NCBI RefSeq assembly: GCF_036867195.1
Contig: NZ_JBAJII010000001.1
Coordinates: 2,666,001 to 2,730,000, forward strand
Source of the DNA: Arthrobacter sp. Soc17.1.1.1
GTDB lineage: Bacteria; Actinomycetota; Actinomycetes; Actinomycetales; Micrococcaceae
Direction of reading: 5' to 3'
DNA: 64,000 bases
In this document: positions 17,933 through 26,251 of the stretch, piece by piece
How the letters are laid out: every line of letters starts with the position of its first letter
Position numbering within the stretch: position 1 is the stretch's first letter
Position numbers and translations under genes: made by a program
The notes under the pieces: model-generated
Database searches by the model: none
What the model saw: only the letters and a program-made list of their open reading frames with translations
What the model was told of the DNA's origin: nothing

Positions 17933-18165
17933 CAGTCGCTGACCAGAGGGAGCTGGTGGGTGAAGGAGCGGTGGTCGACCTGCCGCAGGAGGAACCCGGC
18001 GGGATCCGCGCGTCCGACAGTGGTGCCCGGGTCGACGCCGACCCGGCCCACGCGGTAGGTACCGGTGCATGGCTCGTCCTGCACGGCGTGCCCGGCCTCG
18101 AGAGCCTGGTCGATGACGAGGCGCCCGGTCCTGCCGGAGCCGCCGAAAACCGCGAGCGTGGCCAC
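17932..18165 (-). pseudogene. NAD(P)-binding oxidoreductase with large internal in-frame deletion
   Basis: A 77-residue frame whose first 28 residues (MATLAVFGGSGRTGRLVIDQ) are the Rossmann start of an NmrA-like NAD(P)H-binding protein and whose last 40 or so (TGTYRVGRVGVDPG...ADPAGFLLRQVDH) match the end of the same family, which is normally about 210 residues. Roughly 130 central residues are missing and the reading frame is kept across the junction near 18068-18082. It begins with GTG preceded by AGGAAGG and is coupled to the MarR gene. It cannot form a complete cofactor-binding fold, so I call it a pseudogene kept for expression of MarR, or a remnant peptide. Confidence 0.75.
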
Positions 18166-18203
18166 GGGTCCGCCTTCCTGTGCGTGTGGGGGTGAAGGAT
18201 GTA

Positions 18204-18219
18204 TTAGTTCCTAAACTAA
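18204..18219. promoter_or_regulatory. Likely MarR operator
   Basis: Perfect inverted repeat TTAGTT-CCTA-AACTAA, about 39 bases before the GTG of the truncated gene. A TAATAC hexamer on the minus strand (18206-18201) overlaps it and could be the -10. Its symmetry and AT content fit MarR-family sites. Confidence 0.65.
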
Positions 18220-18269
18220 CTCCGATCCCGGACTTTCACGACCCCCGGCGATGGTGGGACGATGGCGGG

Positions 18270-19850
18270 GTGAGCACCGACGACACCGCACCCGCATCCG
18301 ACTTCCCCATCGACGCACCGGAGGGCCAGCCGCTGTCCGACCGCAACGAGAACCGTTCGCAGCGGCCCGACTCCGAGGCCTTCAAGGCGTTCATGGCCGG
18401 CAGCTGGGCGCCGGTCTCGGACGACCTCCCGTCCGCCGCGCCCGTCGCGGAGCACGCGGCCCGCCGTCGCCGGGCCGTCTCCGACCGGTTCCCCGGCGAG
18501 CGCATCGTGATCCCCGCCGGCCCCTTCAAGGTCCGCTCCAACGACACGGACTACCGGTACCGCCCGCACTCCGGTTTCGCACACCTCACCGGACTCGGCC
18601 TCGACCACGAGCCCGACGCCGTGCTCGTCCTCGAACCCGTGGACCCGGGAACGGGCGACAGCGGCGGCAACCACACGGCGACGCTGTACTTCCGTGAGCT
18701 CGCCGGACGCGACAGCGCCGAGTTCTACGCGAACGCCCGCTACGGCGAGTTCTGGATCGGCCAGCGACTGTCCATGGCGCAGCTCAGGGCCCAGCTCGAC
18801 CTCGAGACCGCCGACCTGGCCGAGCTCGAGGTGGCCATCACGAAGGACGCCGGGGTCTCCTCGATCGGCGGTGTCAGCATCCGCCTGCTCCGCGAGGTCG
18901 ACTTCAACGCGGACGCGCTGGTGGACACCTCCCGGATCAACACGGGCGTGGACCTCGAGCAGGCCGACGCCCTCGACGCCGTGCTCGCCGAGGCCCTCTC
19001 CGAGCTCAGGCTCATCAAGGACCCCTGGGAGATCGAGCAGATGGAGGCCGCCGTCGCCGCCACCGTCAACGGCTTCCACGAAGTGGTCCGGACACTCCCC
19101 CGCGCCCTGACGCACCCGCGCGGTGAGCGCGTCGTCGAAGGGGCGTTCTTCACCCGGGCACGCGAGGAGGGCAACGACCTCGGCTACGACACGATCGCCG
19201 CATCGGGCAACAACGCCACCACGCTCCACTGGATCCGCAACACAGGCCAGGTGAGGGCCGGGGACCTCCTCCTGCTCGACGCCGGTGTCGAGGCCGAGAG
19301 CCTCTACACCGCCGACATCACGAGGACCCTCCCCGTCACCGGCCGGTACTCGGAGACCCAGCGCAGGATCTACCAGGCGGTGCTCGACGCCGCCGACGCG
19401 GGCTTCGCCGCGGCACAGCCGGGCCGCAAATTCCGCGACGTCCACGCGGCCGCCGTCACCGTCCTCGCCGAGAACCTCGACAGCTGGGGGCTCCTGCCCG
19501 TCTCCCTCGAGGAGGCCCTGGCGCCCGAGGGCCAGCACCACCGCCGCTGGATGCCGCACGGCACGAGCCACCACCTCGGCATGGACGTCCACGACTGCGC
19601 GCAGGCCAGGCGGGAGCTGTACCTCGACGGCATCCTCACCGAGGGCATGGTGTTCACCATCGAGCCGGGTCTCTACTTCAAGGCCGAGGACCTCGCCGTC
19701 CCCGAGGAGTACCGGGGCATCGGCGTCCGCATCGAGGACGACATCCTCATGACCGCCGACGGCCCCGTGAACCTCAGCGCAGCACTCCCCCGCAGCCCCG
19801 ACGACGTCGAGACCTGGATGGCGGGCATCTGGGGCAGCACCGGCGAGTAG
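18270..19850 (+). CDS. pepP: Xaa-Pro aminopeptidase (aminopeptidase P, M24B)
   Basis: A 526-residue metallopeptidase that removes N-terminal residues preceding proline. The aminopeptidase P N-terminal domain spans about residues 40-200. The M24 pita-bread domain has the five metal ligands: Asp in LLLLDAGVE, Asp in YTADITRT, His in GTSHHLGMDVHD, Glu in FTIEPGLY and Glu in GVRIEDD. The GTG at 18270 gives a 60-residue leader typical of actinobacterial members; ribosome binding site is weak (GGCGGG). It is divergent from the MarR operon and ends at a large hairpin. Confidence 0.94.
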   Translation: MSTDDTAPASDFPIDAPEGQPLSDRNENRSQRPDSEAFKAFMAGSWAPVSDDLPSAAPVAEHAARRRRAVSDRFPGERIVIPAGPFKVRSNDTDYRYRPHSGFAHLTGLGLDHEPDAVLVLEPVDPGTGDSGGNHTATLYFRELAGRDSAEFYANARYGEFWIGQRLSMAQLRAQLDLETADLAELEVAITKDAGVSSIGGVSIRLLREVDFNADALVDTSRINTGVDLEQADALDAVLAEALSELRLIKDPWEIEQMEAAVAATVNGFHEVVRTLPRALTHPRGERVVEGAFFTRAREEGNDLGYDTIAASGNNATTLHWIRNTGQVRAGDLLLLDAGVEAESLYTADITRTLPVTGRYSETQRRIYQAVLDAADAGFAAAQPGRKFRDVHAAAVTVLAENLDSWGLLPVSLEEALAPEGQHHRRWMPHGTSHHLGMDVHDCAQARRELYLDGILTEGMVFTIEPGLYFKAEDLAVPEEYRGIGVRIEDDILMTADGPVNLSAALPRSPDDVETWMAGIWGSTGE

Positions 19851-19890
19851 CGCTCCGCCGTCGGCGGCCGCGCCGCAACGGCAGGCAGGA

Positions 19891-19932
19891 ACACGGAAGG
19901 CCGGGACCCGTCGGGGCCCGGCCTTCCCGTGT
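19891..19932. terminator. Bidirectional terminator between pepP and the stress protein gene
   Basis: Hairpin with core GGAAGGCCGGG (19895-19905) and CCCGGCCTTCC (19917-19927), extended by ACAC/GTGT with a one-base bulge. It lies between two convergent genes. Confidence 0.8.
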
Positions 19933-19942
19933 CCGGAGCGTG

Positions 19943-20920
19943 CTAGCGCGGCCCGCCCGCCGCGGAGGAGCCGTGGCTGCCGGGGTGGTCGTCCGAGGAG
20001 TCGCCTGCGGCCGTGTTCCCAGCCGTGCCCCCAGCCGTGCCCCCGGTCCCCGCCGCGGTCCCGGCCGGAGTCCCCGGTGCCTCGGCCGAGGAGGCGACCG
20101 CCTGCGGCTCGTCGACGCGCACGCCGTACTGCGGCCGGCCGTCGGGCAGGTCGGGGAACTGGCCCCGCCGCGGGCCCGTGGTGCCCGGCCCCGCGGTCTG
20201 CTCCTCGGCCGTGCCGGGCTGCTGCGGACCCGGCTGGCCCTGCTGACCCTGCTGACCCTGCTGACCCTGCTGACCGGCGTAGGGATCGTTCCAGCCCGCG
20301 GGGCGCTCGGGCGCCGCCTGCGCGCCCTGTCCGGGCATCTGCTGCGGGGCCTGGCCCGGGACCTGGCCGGGAGCCTGTCCCCAGCCCGCCGGAGCACCGC
20401 CGGGGTGCTGCGCCTGCCCGTTCATGGGCAGCTGCTGCAGGAGGCGCCGGGCCTCCCCGGCAAGACCAGGCTCCACGATCACGTCATAGCTCGTCGCCAC
20501 GACCTGGCTCGTCGAGGTGAAGTCACGCCGGCCACGCTGGAACGTGTAGGTCAGGACGCCGAAGAGCAGCCAGAAGATGGCGCCCAGCGCGATCGAGGAG
20601 GAGATGGTGATCCCCGACTCGCTCCCGGCGAACAGGCTCAGGATCAGTCCGACGAAGAGACCGAACCAGGCTCCCGTCGCGGCGCTCGCGAGCGCCACCC
20701 GCGGGTAGCTCAGGCGCCCCGTGACGCGCTCGACGGTCTTCAGGTCGTTGCCGATGATCGCCACGCGCTGGACGGCGAACTTGTTGTCCGCGAGGTAGTC
20801 CACGGCTTTCTGGGCATCGAGGTAGCTCGTGTACCGGCCGATGGTCTCGCCCGTGGGCAGCACCCGGCCCAGATCGCGGGAGGCAGTGGTTCCAAGTGGT
20901 GGTGTCGACATGGTGTCCAT
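19943..20920 (-). CDS. General stress protein 17M-like membrane protein
   Basis: A 325-residue protein. The first 160 residues resemble the GSP17M/YflT family (ETIGRYTSYLDAQKAVDYLADNKFAVQRVAIIGNDLKTVERV) with two membrane helices at about residues 79-121 (ATGAWFGLFVGLILSLFAG, IALGAIFWLLFGVLTY). The rest is a disordered Gln/Gly/Pro/Ala-rich tail with a GQQ repeat. Function is unknown; the family is induced by stress in Bacillus. A second ATG three codons in is possible. It lies next to and divergent from the MgtE/CBS gene. Confidence 0.82.
   Translation of the reverse strand: MDTMSTPPLGTTASRDLGRVLPTGETIGRYTSYLDAQKAVDYLADNKFAVQRVAIIGNDLKTVERVTGRLSYPRVALASAATGAWFGLFVGLILSLFAGSESGITISSSIALGAIFWLLFGVLTYTFQRGRRDFTSTSQVVATSYDVIVEPGLAGEARRLLQQLPMNGQAQHPGGAPAGWGQAPGQVPGQAPQQMPGQGAQAAPERPAGWNDPYAGQQGQQGQQGQQGQPGPQQPGTAEEQTAGPGTTGPRRGQFPDLPDGRPQYGVRVDEPQAVASSAEAPGTPAGTAAGTGGTAGGTAGNTAAGDSSDDHPGSHGSSAAGGPR
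20239..20274. repeat. Four perfect 9-bp repeats
   Basis: CTGCTGACC repeated four times without change, encoding GQQ repeats in the tail of the stress protein. The multiple-of-three unit keeps frame if copy number changes. Confidence 0.9.
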
Positions 20921-21032
20921 TCTTGCCTAACGCCCGCGACCGCGGGAGGGTTCGGCCGGGTCGCCCGGGATTGCGCCGCCGGGAGGCCGCCCACCGCCTG
21001 GACGCGATGCCGTGCGAGTCCCTCCGGGCCGA

Positions 21033-21038
21033 TAGCCT
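21033..21038 (+). promoter_or_regulatory. Leaderless -10 element of the MgtE/CBS gene
   Basis: TAGCCT ends 6 bases before the GTG at 21045, with no ribosome binding site in AGAGCA. Confidence 0.5.
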
Positions 21039-21044
21039 AGAGCA

Positions 21045-22328
21045 GTGACTACCAACCCCACCCGCGTGTTCGTGGCCCGCCTGCTGGGCCTCGATGTGTT
21101 CGACCCCCTCGGTGACCGCCTGGGCCGCCTGCGGGACGCCGTCGTGCTCGACCGTGGCCCCACCAAGGCCCCGCAGGTGGTGGGTCTCGTGGTCGAGGTT
21201 CCCGGCAAGAAGCGCGTCTTCGTGCCGATGACACGCATCACGTCGATGGATCCGTCCCAGATCATCTGCACCGGGCTGGTGAACCTCCGCCGCTTCGAGC
21301 AGCGCGGCGCCGAGATGCTCGTCGTCGCCGAGCTCTTCGACCGCCGGCTCACCCTCCGCGACGGCAGCGGCAGCGCCGTCGTCGAGGACATCGCGATGGA
21401 ACGCAACCGCGCCGGTGACTGGCACGTCTCCCAGCTGTTCGTGCGCCGGGGCGGCGCGGCGTCCCCCCTGCGTGGGCTGCGCCGCGGCGGCGAACGCCTC
21501 ATCATCAACTGGCTCGACGCCTTCCACGGCACCACCGACGAGCCGCAGGGCGCCACGCAGTTCGTCGCACAGCACGACGATCTCAAGCCCGCCGACTTCG
21601 CCGAGGCGATGCACGAGATGAACGACAAGCGGCGCCTCGAGGTGGCGGGCGAGCTGCAGGACGACCGGCTCGCCGACATCCTGCAGGAACTGCCCGACGA
21701 CGACCAGGTCCAGATCCTCACCTCCCTCACGCGCGAACGCGCAGCGGACGTGCTCGAGGAGATGGACCCCGACGACGCCGCGGACCTCCTCAACGAACTG
21801 CCCGACGCGCAGAAGGAGGAGCTGCTCCAGCTCATGGAGCCCGACGACGCCGAGGACGTGCGCCGCCTCCTCGAGTACGAGGAGGGCACGGCGGGTTCCC
21901 TCATGACCACGGTGCCCGTGATCCTCCCCCCGGAGGCCACGGTCGCCGAGGCCCTCGCCCACGTGCGCCGGGAGGAGCTGACGCCCGCCCTCGCCTCCTC
22001 GATCTTCGTGTGCCGCCCGCCCCTCGAGACACCCACGGGCCGTTACCTCGGCGTCGTGCACATCCAGCAGCTGCTGCGCTATCCGCCGCCGGAGCCGCTC
22101 GGCAACATCATCGACACGGACCTCGAGGCGGTCGGCGACCAGGCGAACGTCAGCGAGGTGTCGCGGATCCTCGCCACCTACAACCTGAACTCCCTGCCGG
22201 TCGTCAACACGGACGGCAGGCTCGTGGGTGCCGTGACCGTCGACGACGTCCTGGACCACCTGCTGCCCGACGACTGGCGCGCACAGGACGACACAGCCGT
22301 ACCGAAACGAGGTGACCGCCGTGGTTGA
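21045..22328 (+). CDS. MgtE N-domain and CBS-domain protein without a channel
   Basis: A 427-residue soluble protein. Residues 1-170 look like two PRC-barrel-like units (FDPLGDRLGRLRDAVV), about 185-290 is the MgtE intracellular N-domain (LADILQELPDDDQVQIL, DPDDAADLLNELPD), then two CBS domains (GTAGSLMTTVPVILP; SLPVVNTDGRLVGAVTVDDVLDHLLP). The membrane channel of true MgtE is absent, so it is a magnesium or nucleotide sensor rather than a transporter by itself. It overlaps the DUF1003 membrane protein gene that follows, which is its likely partner. Confidence 0.88.
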   Translation: MTTNPTRVFVARLLGLDVFDPLGDRLGRLRDAVVLDRGPTKAPQVVGLVVEVPGKKRVFVPMTRITSMDPSQIICTGLVNLRRFEQRGAEMLVVAELFDRRLTLRDGSGSAVVEDIAMERNRAGDWHVSQLFVRRGGAASPLRGLRRGGERLIINWLDAFHGTTDEPQGATQFVAQHDDLKPADFAEAMHEMNDKRRLEVAGELQDDRLADILQELPDDDQVQILTSLTRERAADVLEEMDPDDAADLLNELPDAQKEELLQLMEPDDAEDVRRLLEYEEGTAGSLMTTVPVILPPEATVAEALAHVRREELTPALASSIFVCRPPLETPTGRYLGVVHIQQLLRYPPPEPLGNIIDTDLEAVGDQANVSEVSRILATYNLNSLPVVNTDGRLVGAVTVDDVLDHLLPDDWRAQDDTAVPKRGDRRG

Positions 22329-22920
22329 GAAGATCCGATCGAATTCACGCGGACTCGACACGCCGCGCGAGGCGCGCAAGCGCTTCCTGCCGCGCCTGCG
22401 GCCAAACCCGGACAGGTTCGGCAGCGGCACGGAGAACATCGCACGCTTCATGGGCACCCCGCAGTTCCTCTTCTACATGACGGTCTTCGTCGCGGTCTGG
22501 CTGACCTGGAACACCGTCGCGCCGGAGAACCTGCGCTTCGACAGCGCAGCACTGGGGTTCACGGCACTGACCCTGATGCTGTCCCTCCAGGCCTCCTACG
22601 CCGCGCCCCTGCTGCTGCTCGCGCAGAACCGCCAGGACGACCGTGACCGTGTCTCCATGCGGGAGGACCGCCACCGGGCCGAGCGGAACCTCTCCGACAC
22701 CGAGTACCTGACGCGCGAGATCGCGGACCTCCGCATCGCGCTCCGCGAGGTCGCCACACGCGACTATGTGCGGTCCGAACTCCGGTCGATCCTCGAAGAG
22801 CTGCTCGAGACGACCGACGGGCAGGAACTGACCCTGCAGAAGCGCAAGCCGCGCAAGCCGTCCGACAACACCGTGACGCTGCCGAAGGTGCAGCCCACCG
22901 GGAGGAAACCGTCCCGGTGA
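22321..22920 (+). CDS. DUF1003 membrane protein
   Basis: A 199-residue DUF1003 protein with two membrane helices at about 45-100 (FLFYMTVFVAVWLTWNTVAP; LTLMLSLQASYAAPLLLLA) followed by the conserved AQNRQDDRDR and a long charged helix. Function is unknown; the family is almost always beside an MgtE/CBS protein in actinobacteria. I prefer the GTG at 22321 because GAGG lies 8 bases ahead; another GTG at 22312 would add three residues. The end overlaps mrp by 4 bases. Confidence 0.85.
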   Translation: MVEKIRSNSRGLDTPREARKRFLPRLRPNPDRFGSGTENIARFMGTPQFLFYMTVFVAVWLTWNTVAPENLRFDSAALGFTALTLMLSLQASYAAPLLLLAQNRQDDRDRVSMREDRHRAERNLSDTEYLTREIADLRIALREVATRDYVRSELRSILEELLETTDGQELTLQKRKPRKPSDNTVTLPKVQPTGRKPSR

Positions 22921-24047
22921 ACCACGACCTGCCCGCCGAGGCCGCCGTCCGTGCCGCCCTCTCGACGGTGATCGACCCGGAGCTGCGCCGGCCCATCGAC
23001 GAGCTCGGGATGCTCGGGTCCGTGACCGTCGAGGGCGGGACGGTCCGCGTCCGGGTACTGCTGACCATCGCCGGGTGCCCGCTCCGTGACTCCATCACCG
23101 CCGACACCGAGGCGGCTCTCTCGCGCGTCGACGGCGTGGAGCGCGTCGAGGTGGAGCTCGGCGTGATGGACCAGGCGCAGCGGGATGCGCTGAAGGAACG
23201 CCTCAGGGGTGCCGGCGGGCAACGCGGCATCCCCTTCAACGAGCCGTCGTCGCTCACGCGCGTATACGCCGTCGCGAGCGGCAAGGGCGGTGTGGGGAAG
23301 TCCAGCGTGACCGTGAACCTGGCTGCCGCCATGGCCGCGCAGGGGCTGCGGGTGGGGATCGTGGATGCGGACGTCCACGGCTTCTCCGTGCCCGCCCTCA
23401 TGGGCATCACGCAGCAGCCCACGCGTGTGGACGAGCTCATCCTGCCGCCCGTGGCGTACGGGGTGAAGGTCATCTCGATCGGCATGTTCGTGGAGGGCAA
23501 CCAGCCTGTCTCCTGGCGCGGACCCATGCTGCACCGGGCACTGGAGCAGTTCCTCACCGACGTGTACTTCGGCGACCTGGACGTCCTGTTCCTCGACCTG
23601 CCGCCGGGCACCGGCGACATCGCCATCTCCGTGGCGCAGCTGCTGCCCGCCTCCGAACTCCTGGTGGTCACCACGCCGCAGAGCGCCGCCGCGGACGTGG
23701 CCGAGCGGGCCGGCGCCATGGCCGCCCAGACGGGGCAGCGGGTGGCGGGGGTCATCGAGAACATGTCGTGGCTCGAGCTGCCGGACGGCGGGCGGCTCGA
23801 ACTGTTCGGTGCGGGCGGCGGGAGCACCGTGGCCGCGCGCCTGTCGTCGACGCTCGACGCGGACATCCCCCTGCTCGGCAGCATCCCGCTGGACGTGTCG
23901 CTGCGGGAGGGCGGCGACGCCGGTGTCCCCCTCGTGCTGGGCACCGCGGACTCGAGGGCGCGTCAGGAGCTGGTGACGATGGCGTCGGCGCTGGCGCGCC
24001 GTCCGCGTGGCCTGGAGGGCCTGAAGCTTCCCGTCCGTGTCCGCTGA
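22917..24047 (+). CDS. mrp: Mrp/ApbC-type iron-sulfur carrier ATPase
   Basis: A 376-residue P-loop ATPase. An N-terminal MIP18/DUF59-like domain (residues 5-90) precedes the deviant Walker A SGKGGVGKSSVTVN at 121-134; LDLPPGTGDIAI and ENMSW follow. Mrp proteins bind and transfer [4Fe-4S] clusters to apoproteins. The usual C-terminal CxxC pair is not evident here; the clear conserved cysteine is Cys54 in the N-domain. GTG start overlaps the DUF1003 stop (GTGA), so the three genes form one operon. Confidence 0.93.
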   Translation: MNHDLPAEAAVRAALSTVIDPELRRPIDELGMLGSVTVEGGTVRVRVLLTIAGCPLRDSITADTEAALSRVDGVERVEVELGVMDQAQRDALKERLRGAGGQRGIPFNEPSSLTRVYAVASGKGGVGKSSVTVNLAAAMAAQGLRVGIVDADVHGFSVPALMGITQQPTRVDELILPPVAYGVKVISIGMFVEGNQPVSWRGPMLHRALEQFLTDVYFGDLDVLFLDLPPGTGDIAISVAQLLPASELLVVTTPQSAAADVAERAGAMAAQTGQRVAGVIENMSWLELPDGGRLELFGAGGGSTVAARLSSTLDADIPLLGSIPLDVSLREGGDAGVPLVLGTADSRARQELVTMASALARRPRGLEGLKLPVRVR

Positions 24048-24077
24048 GACGGCTCCGGCCGGGACGCGCGGGCCGGC

Positions 24078-24491
24078 CTAGGTCGCTTCGCGGTCGTAGG
24101 GCGCGGGATCGCCGGCTCCCAGGCGGGGGCCGATCGGCACCTGGACGGCGGGGCGGGAGACGGCGACCGCGGCGGCTGCGGGAACGGCGACCGCGGGTTT
24201 GGGCGCGTTGGGGCTCACGGGCTTGAAGACGTCCTCGATGTCGTCGAGGAGGGCCTCCTTGATGATGCGGCGTGGATCGTACTGGCGGGGGTCCAGCTTG
24301 CGCCAGTCCACCTCGTCGAGTTCCGGGCCCACTTCCTCCCGCAGCTGCTCCCGCGCGCCGGTGGCCATGCGCCGCAGTCCCTTCACGAGCCGCGCGAGCT
24401 GTGCGGCGTACTCCGGAAGTCGCTCCGGGCCGAGCACCACGACGGCGATGATCGCCAGGACCACGAGTTCGAGGCCGTTGATTCCCAACAC
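24078..24491 (-). CDS. tatB: Sec-independent protein translocase TatB
   Basis: A 137-residue TatB: one N-terminal membrane helix (LELVVLAIIAVVVLGPERLP, residues 7-26) followed by an amphipathic helix (YAAQLARLVKGLRRMA) and a charged then Pro/Ala-rich tail. It recruits twin-arginine substrates with TatC. The GPERLP hinge is conserved. GTG start at 24491 with TAGTCT 6 bases upstream, so it appears leaderless with its own promoter. It lies downstream of rseA on the same strand and converges on mrp. Confidence 0.93.
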   Translation of the reverse strand: MLGINGLELVVLAIIAVVVLGPERLPEYAAQLARLVKGLRRMATGAREQLREEVGPELDEVDWRKLDPRQYDPRRIIKEALLDDIEDVFKPVSPNAPKPAVAVPAAAAVAVSRPAVQVPIGPRLGAGDPAPYDREAT

Positions 24492-24497
24492 GTGAAA

Positions 24498-24503
24498 AGA
24501 CTA
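24498..24503 (-). promoter_or_regulatory. Leaderless -10 element of tatB
   Basis: TAGTCT on the minus strand ends 6 bases before the tatB GTG. The intervening TTTCAC has no ribosome binding site. Confidence 0.55.
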
Positions 24504-24614
24504 CCTTCCCGGCTCACGCCGAACACATTCCCCCGGGACCCCACGGACGCCCGGACAGCGGGGCCATCGACGGTTCATCGCCGCGTTCCCCGGCGGCCAC
24601 CTGGACTCCTCTCC

Positions 24615-25595
24615 CTAGCCGCCCTGGTGGGTGATCCGGGAGAGGCCGCGGATGATCCGCTCCATCATCGAATCCTCCTGGCCCTGCGGTGCCAGGAACA
24701 GCTGGGCGTGCTCTGTCGCCACGAGCTGGTTGAGGGTCTGCGGCATCGCGGCGGCCGGCAGGTCCGAGACCACGGTGTAGGTGACCGTGGGGCTGTCGAG
24801 GACCACCTGCCACGGCCGGCCCGAGCGCACCCAGATGTCCCGGTCGGCGCCGCCCACGTGCTCGAACCCGTCCGTGGTCACGGCACTGCCCGTGACGGCG
24901 TTCAGGGGCGGCTCGCCGGCACTCCCGGCGTCCCCGACCTTCCGCTGCTCGTAGACGGTGACCGTGTCGCCGTCGTTCTCGAGGACCAGCTCGAGGGTGG
25001 GCCTGCCGCCGACCGTGATGCCCTCGGCGCTGTGGAGCGTGAACCCGAGCGACTCGAGCTCCGGACAGTACCAGCCGCCGGCCCGCAGCGTCTCGAGCTG
25101 CGCGGTGTCGAGGTAGGTGGGTGTGCGCGGCGCCACGGAATCCCAGCCGGCGCGCAGCGCCGTGGACCCCCGGACACCCTCGGGCACGGTACCGGCCTCG
25201 GAACCGACGACGTACGCACCGGCGAGCATGGTGGTCGCGACGACGGCGGAGCTGCCTGCCAGGACGAGCGTCCGATGGCGACGACGCGGTGCCGTGCGCT
25301 CGTGGTGCGCGCGGACGAAGGCGGCGCTGGACCCGGTGCGCGCCTCGCGCGGCCCTGCGGATGACCCGCCGGGCGACGCTGCGGGATCGAGGAGCGGCGA
25401 GAGGAGCCGCTGCTGGAACTCGGGGTCCGGCGCGGGGTTCCGGAGGCCCAGCAGGGCGCTCTTGAGACTCCGGAGGCGTGCGACGGCCGCTGCACACGAG
25501 GCGCAGCGGGAGACGTGCCGTTCCACGGCGATGCGGCGGCGGTCGGACAGCTCGCCGTCCACGAGGTCCTGGAGCGAACGATGGGGATGAAGCAT
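24615..25595 (-). CDS. Zinc-finger anti-sigma factor, RseA-like
   Basis: A 326-residue membrane anti-sigma factor. The cytoplasmic N-domain has the ZAS zinc motif His27-x3-Cys31-x2-Cys34. One membrane helix lies at about 109-131, and the C-terminal 190 residues are extracellular, with a MucB/RseB-like look (GWYCPELESLGFTLHSAEG). It should hold SigE inactive until degraded. It begins 5 bases after the sigE stop with ATG 25595, so expression is coupled. Confidence 0.9.
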   Translation of the reverse strand: MLHPHRSLQDLVDGELSDRRRIAVERHVSRCASCAAAVARLRSLKSALLGLRNPAPDPEFQQRLLSPLLDPAASPGGSSAGPREARTGSSAAFVRAHHERTAPRRRHRTLVLAGSSAVVATTMLAGAYVVGSEAGTVPEGVRGSTALRAGWDSVAPRTPTYLDTAQLETLRAGGWYCPELESLGFTLHSAEGITVGGRPTLELVLENDGDTVTVYEQRKVGDAGSAGEPPLNAVTGSAVTTDGFEHVGGADRDIWVRSGRPWQVVLDSPTVTYTVVSDLPAAAMPQTLNQLVATEHAQLFLAPQGQEDSMMERIIRGLSRITHQGG

Positions 25596-25600
25596 CGTTC

Positions 25601-26248
25601 CTAGCCCAGGCCGGCGATCCGCGGGACTCCGAGGGTGGCGGCGTTCCCGCCGGACCGGCGCGGATCGCGGTGGGCGAGCTTCTCCCGCAGCATCGTGCGT
25701 CCGCGGTGGATACGGGACCGGACGGTGCCGAGCTTGACGCCGAGCACCTGCGCCACCTCGTCGTAGGCGAGGCCCTCGAGGTCGCAGAGCACGACGGCGG
25801 CACGGAAGTCCGGGGGCAGCTCCTCCAGGGCGGCCTGCACGTCGATGTCGAGGTTGTTGAACTCGAAGCTGCGCTCGGGCCCGGGGTGCTTGCTGGGCAG
25901 GCGGCTCTCCGCCTCCTCCGTAAGTCCGTCGAAGCGGATCCGGGTCTTGCGCCGGGCCTGGTCGAGGAAGAGGTTCGTGGTGATGCGGTGCAGCCAGCCG
26001 TCGAGTGTGCCGGGCTTGAAGTTGGCGAGGGACCGGAACACCCTGACGAAGACCTCCTGCGTGAGGTCCTCGGCGTCGAACCGGTTGCCGGTGAGCCGGT
26101 AGGCGAGACGGTAGACCTTGGGCGAGTACGTGGTGACGACTTCCTCCCAGGACGGTGCGACCCACGGATCGCCGTGCTCATCGAGGATGGGAGCGTCCGC
26201 TTCGGCGACCGTCTCCATCGCGGCGCGTGCCGCCTTGACGCTGGACAT
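25601..26248 (-). CDS. sigE: ECF RNA polymerase sigma factor SigE
   Basis: A 215-residue ECF sigma factor. Region 2 covers [34 protein letters not shown] and [23 protein letters not shown]; region 4 covers [17 protein letters not shown] and [22 protein letters not shown]. The neighbours (RseA-like anti-sigma, TatB, divergent O-methyltransferase) match the mycobacterial sigE locus, which controls envelope stress. Two adjacent ATG codons exist at 26251 and 26248; I use 26248 because AAGGGG then sits 6 bases away. Inverted repeats lie in its promoter region. Confidence 0.93.
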   Translation of the reverse strand: MSSVKAARAAMETVAEADAPILDEHGDPWVAPSWEEVVTTYSPKVYRLAYRLTGNRFDAEDLTQEVFVRVFRSLANFKPGTLDGWLHRITTNLFLDQARRKTRIRFDGLTEEAESRLPSKHPGPERSFEFNNLDIDVQAALEELPPDFRAAVVLCDLEGLAYDEVAQVLGVKLGTVRSRIHRGRTMLREKLAHRDPRRSGGNAATLGVPRIAGLG

Positions 26249-26251
26249 CAT

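Noticed and set aside
22312..22320. GTG at 22312 as the DUF1003 start
   Set aside because: The GAGG ribosome site lies at the right distance only for GTG 22321. The difference is three residues, so it matters little.
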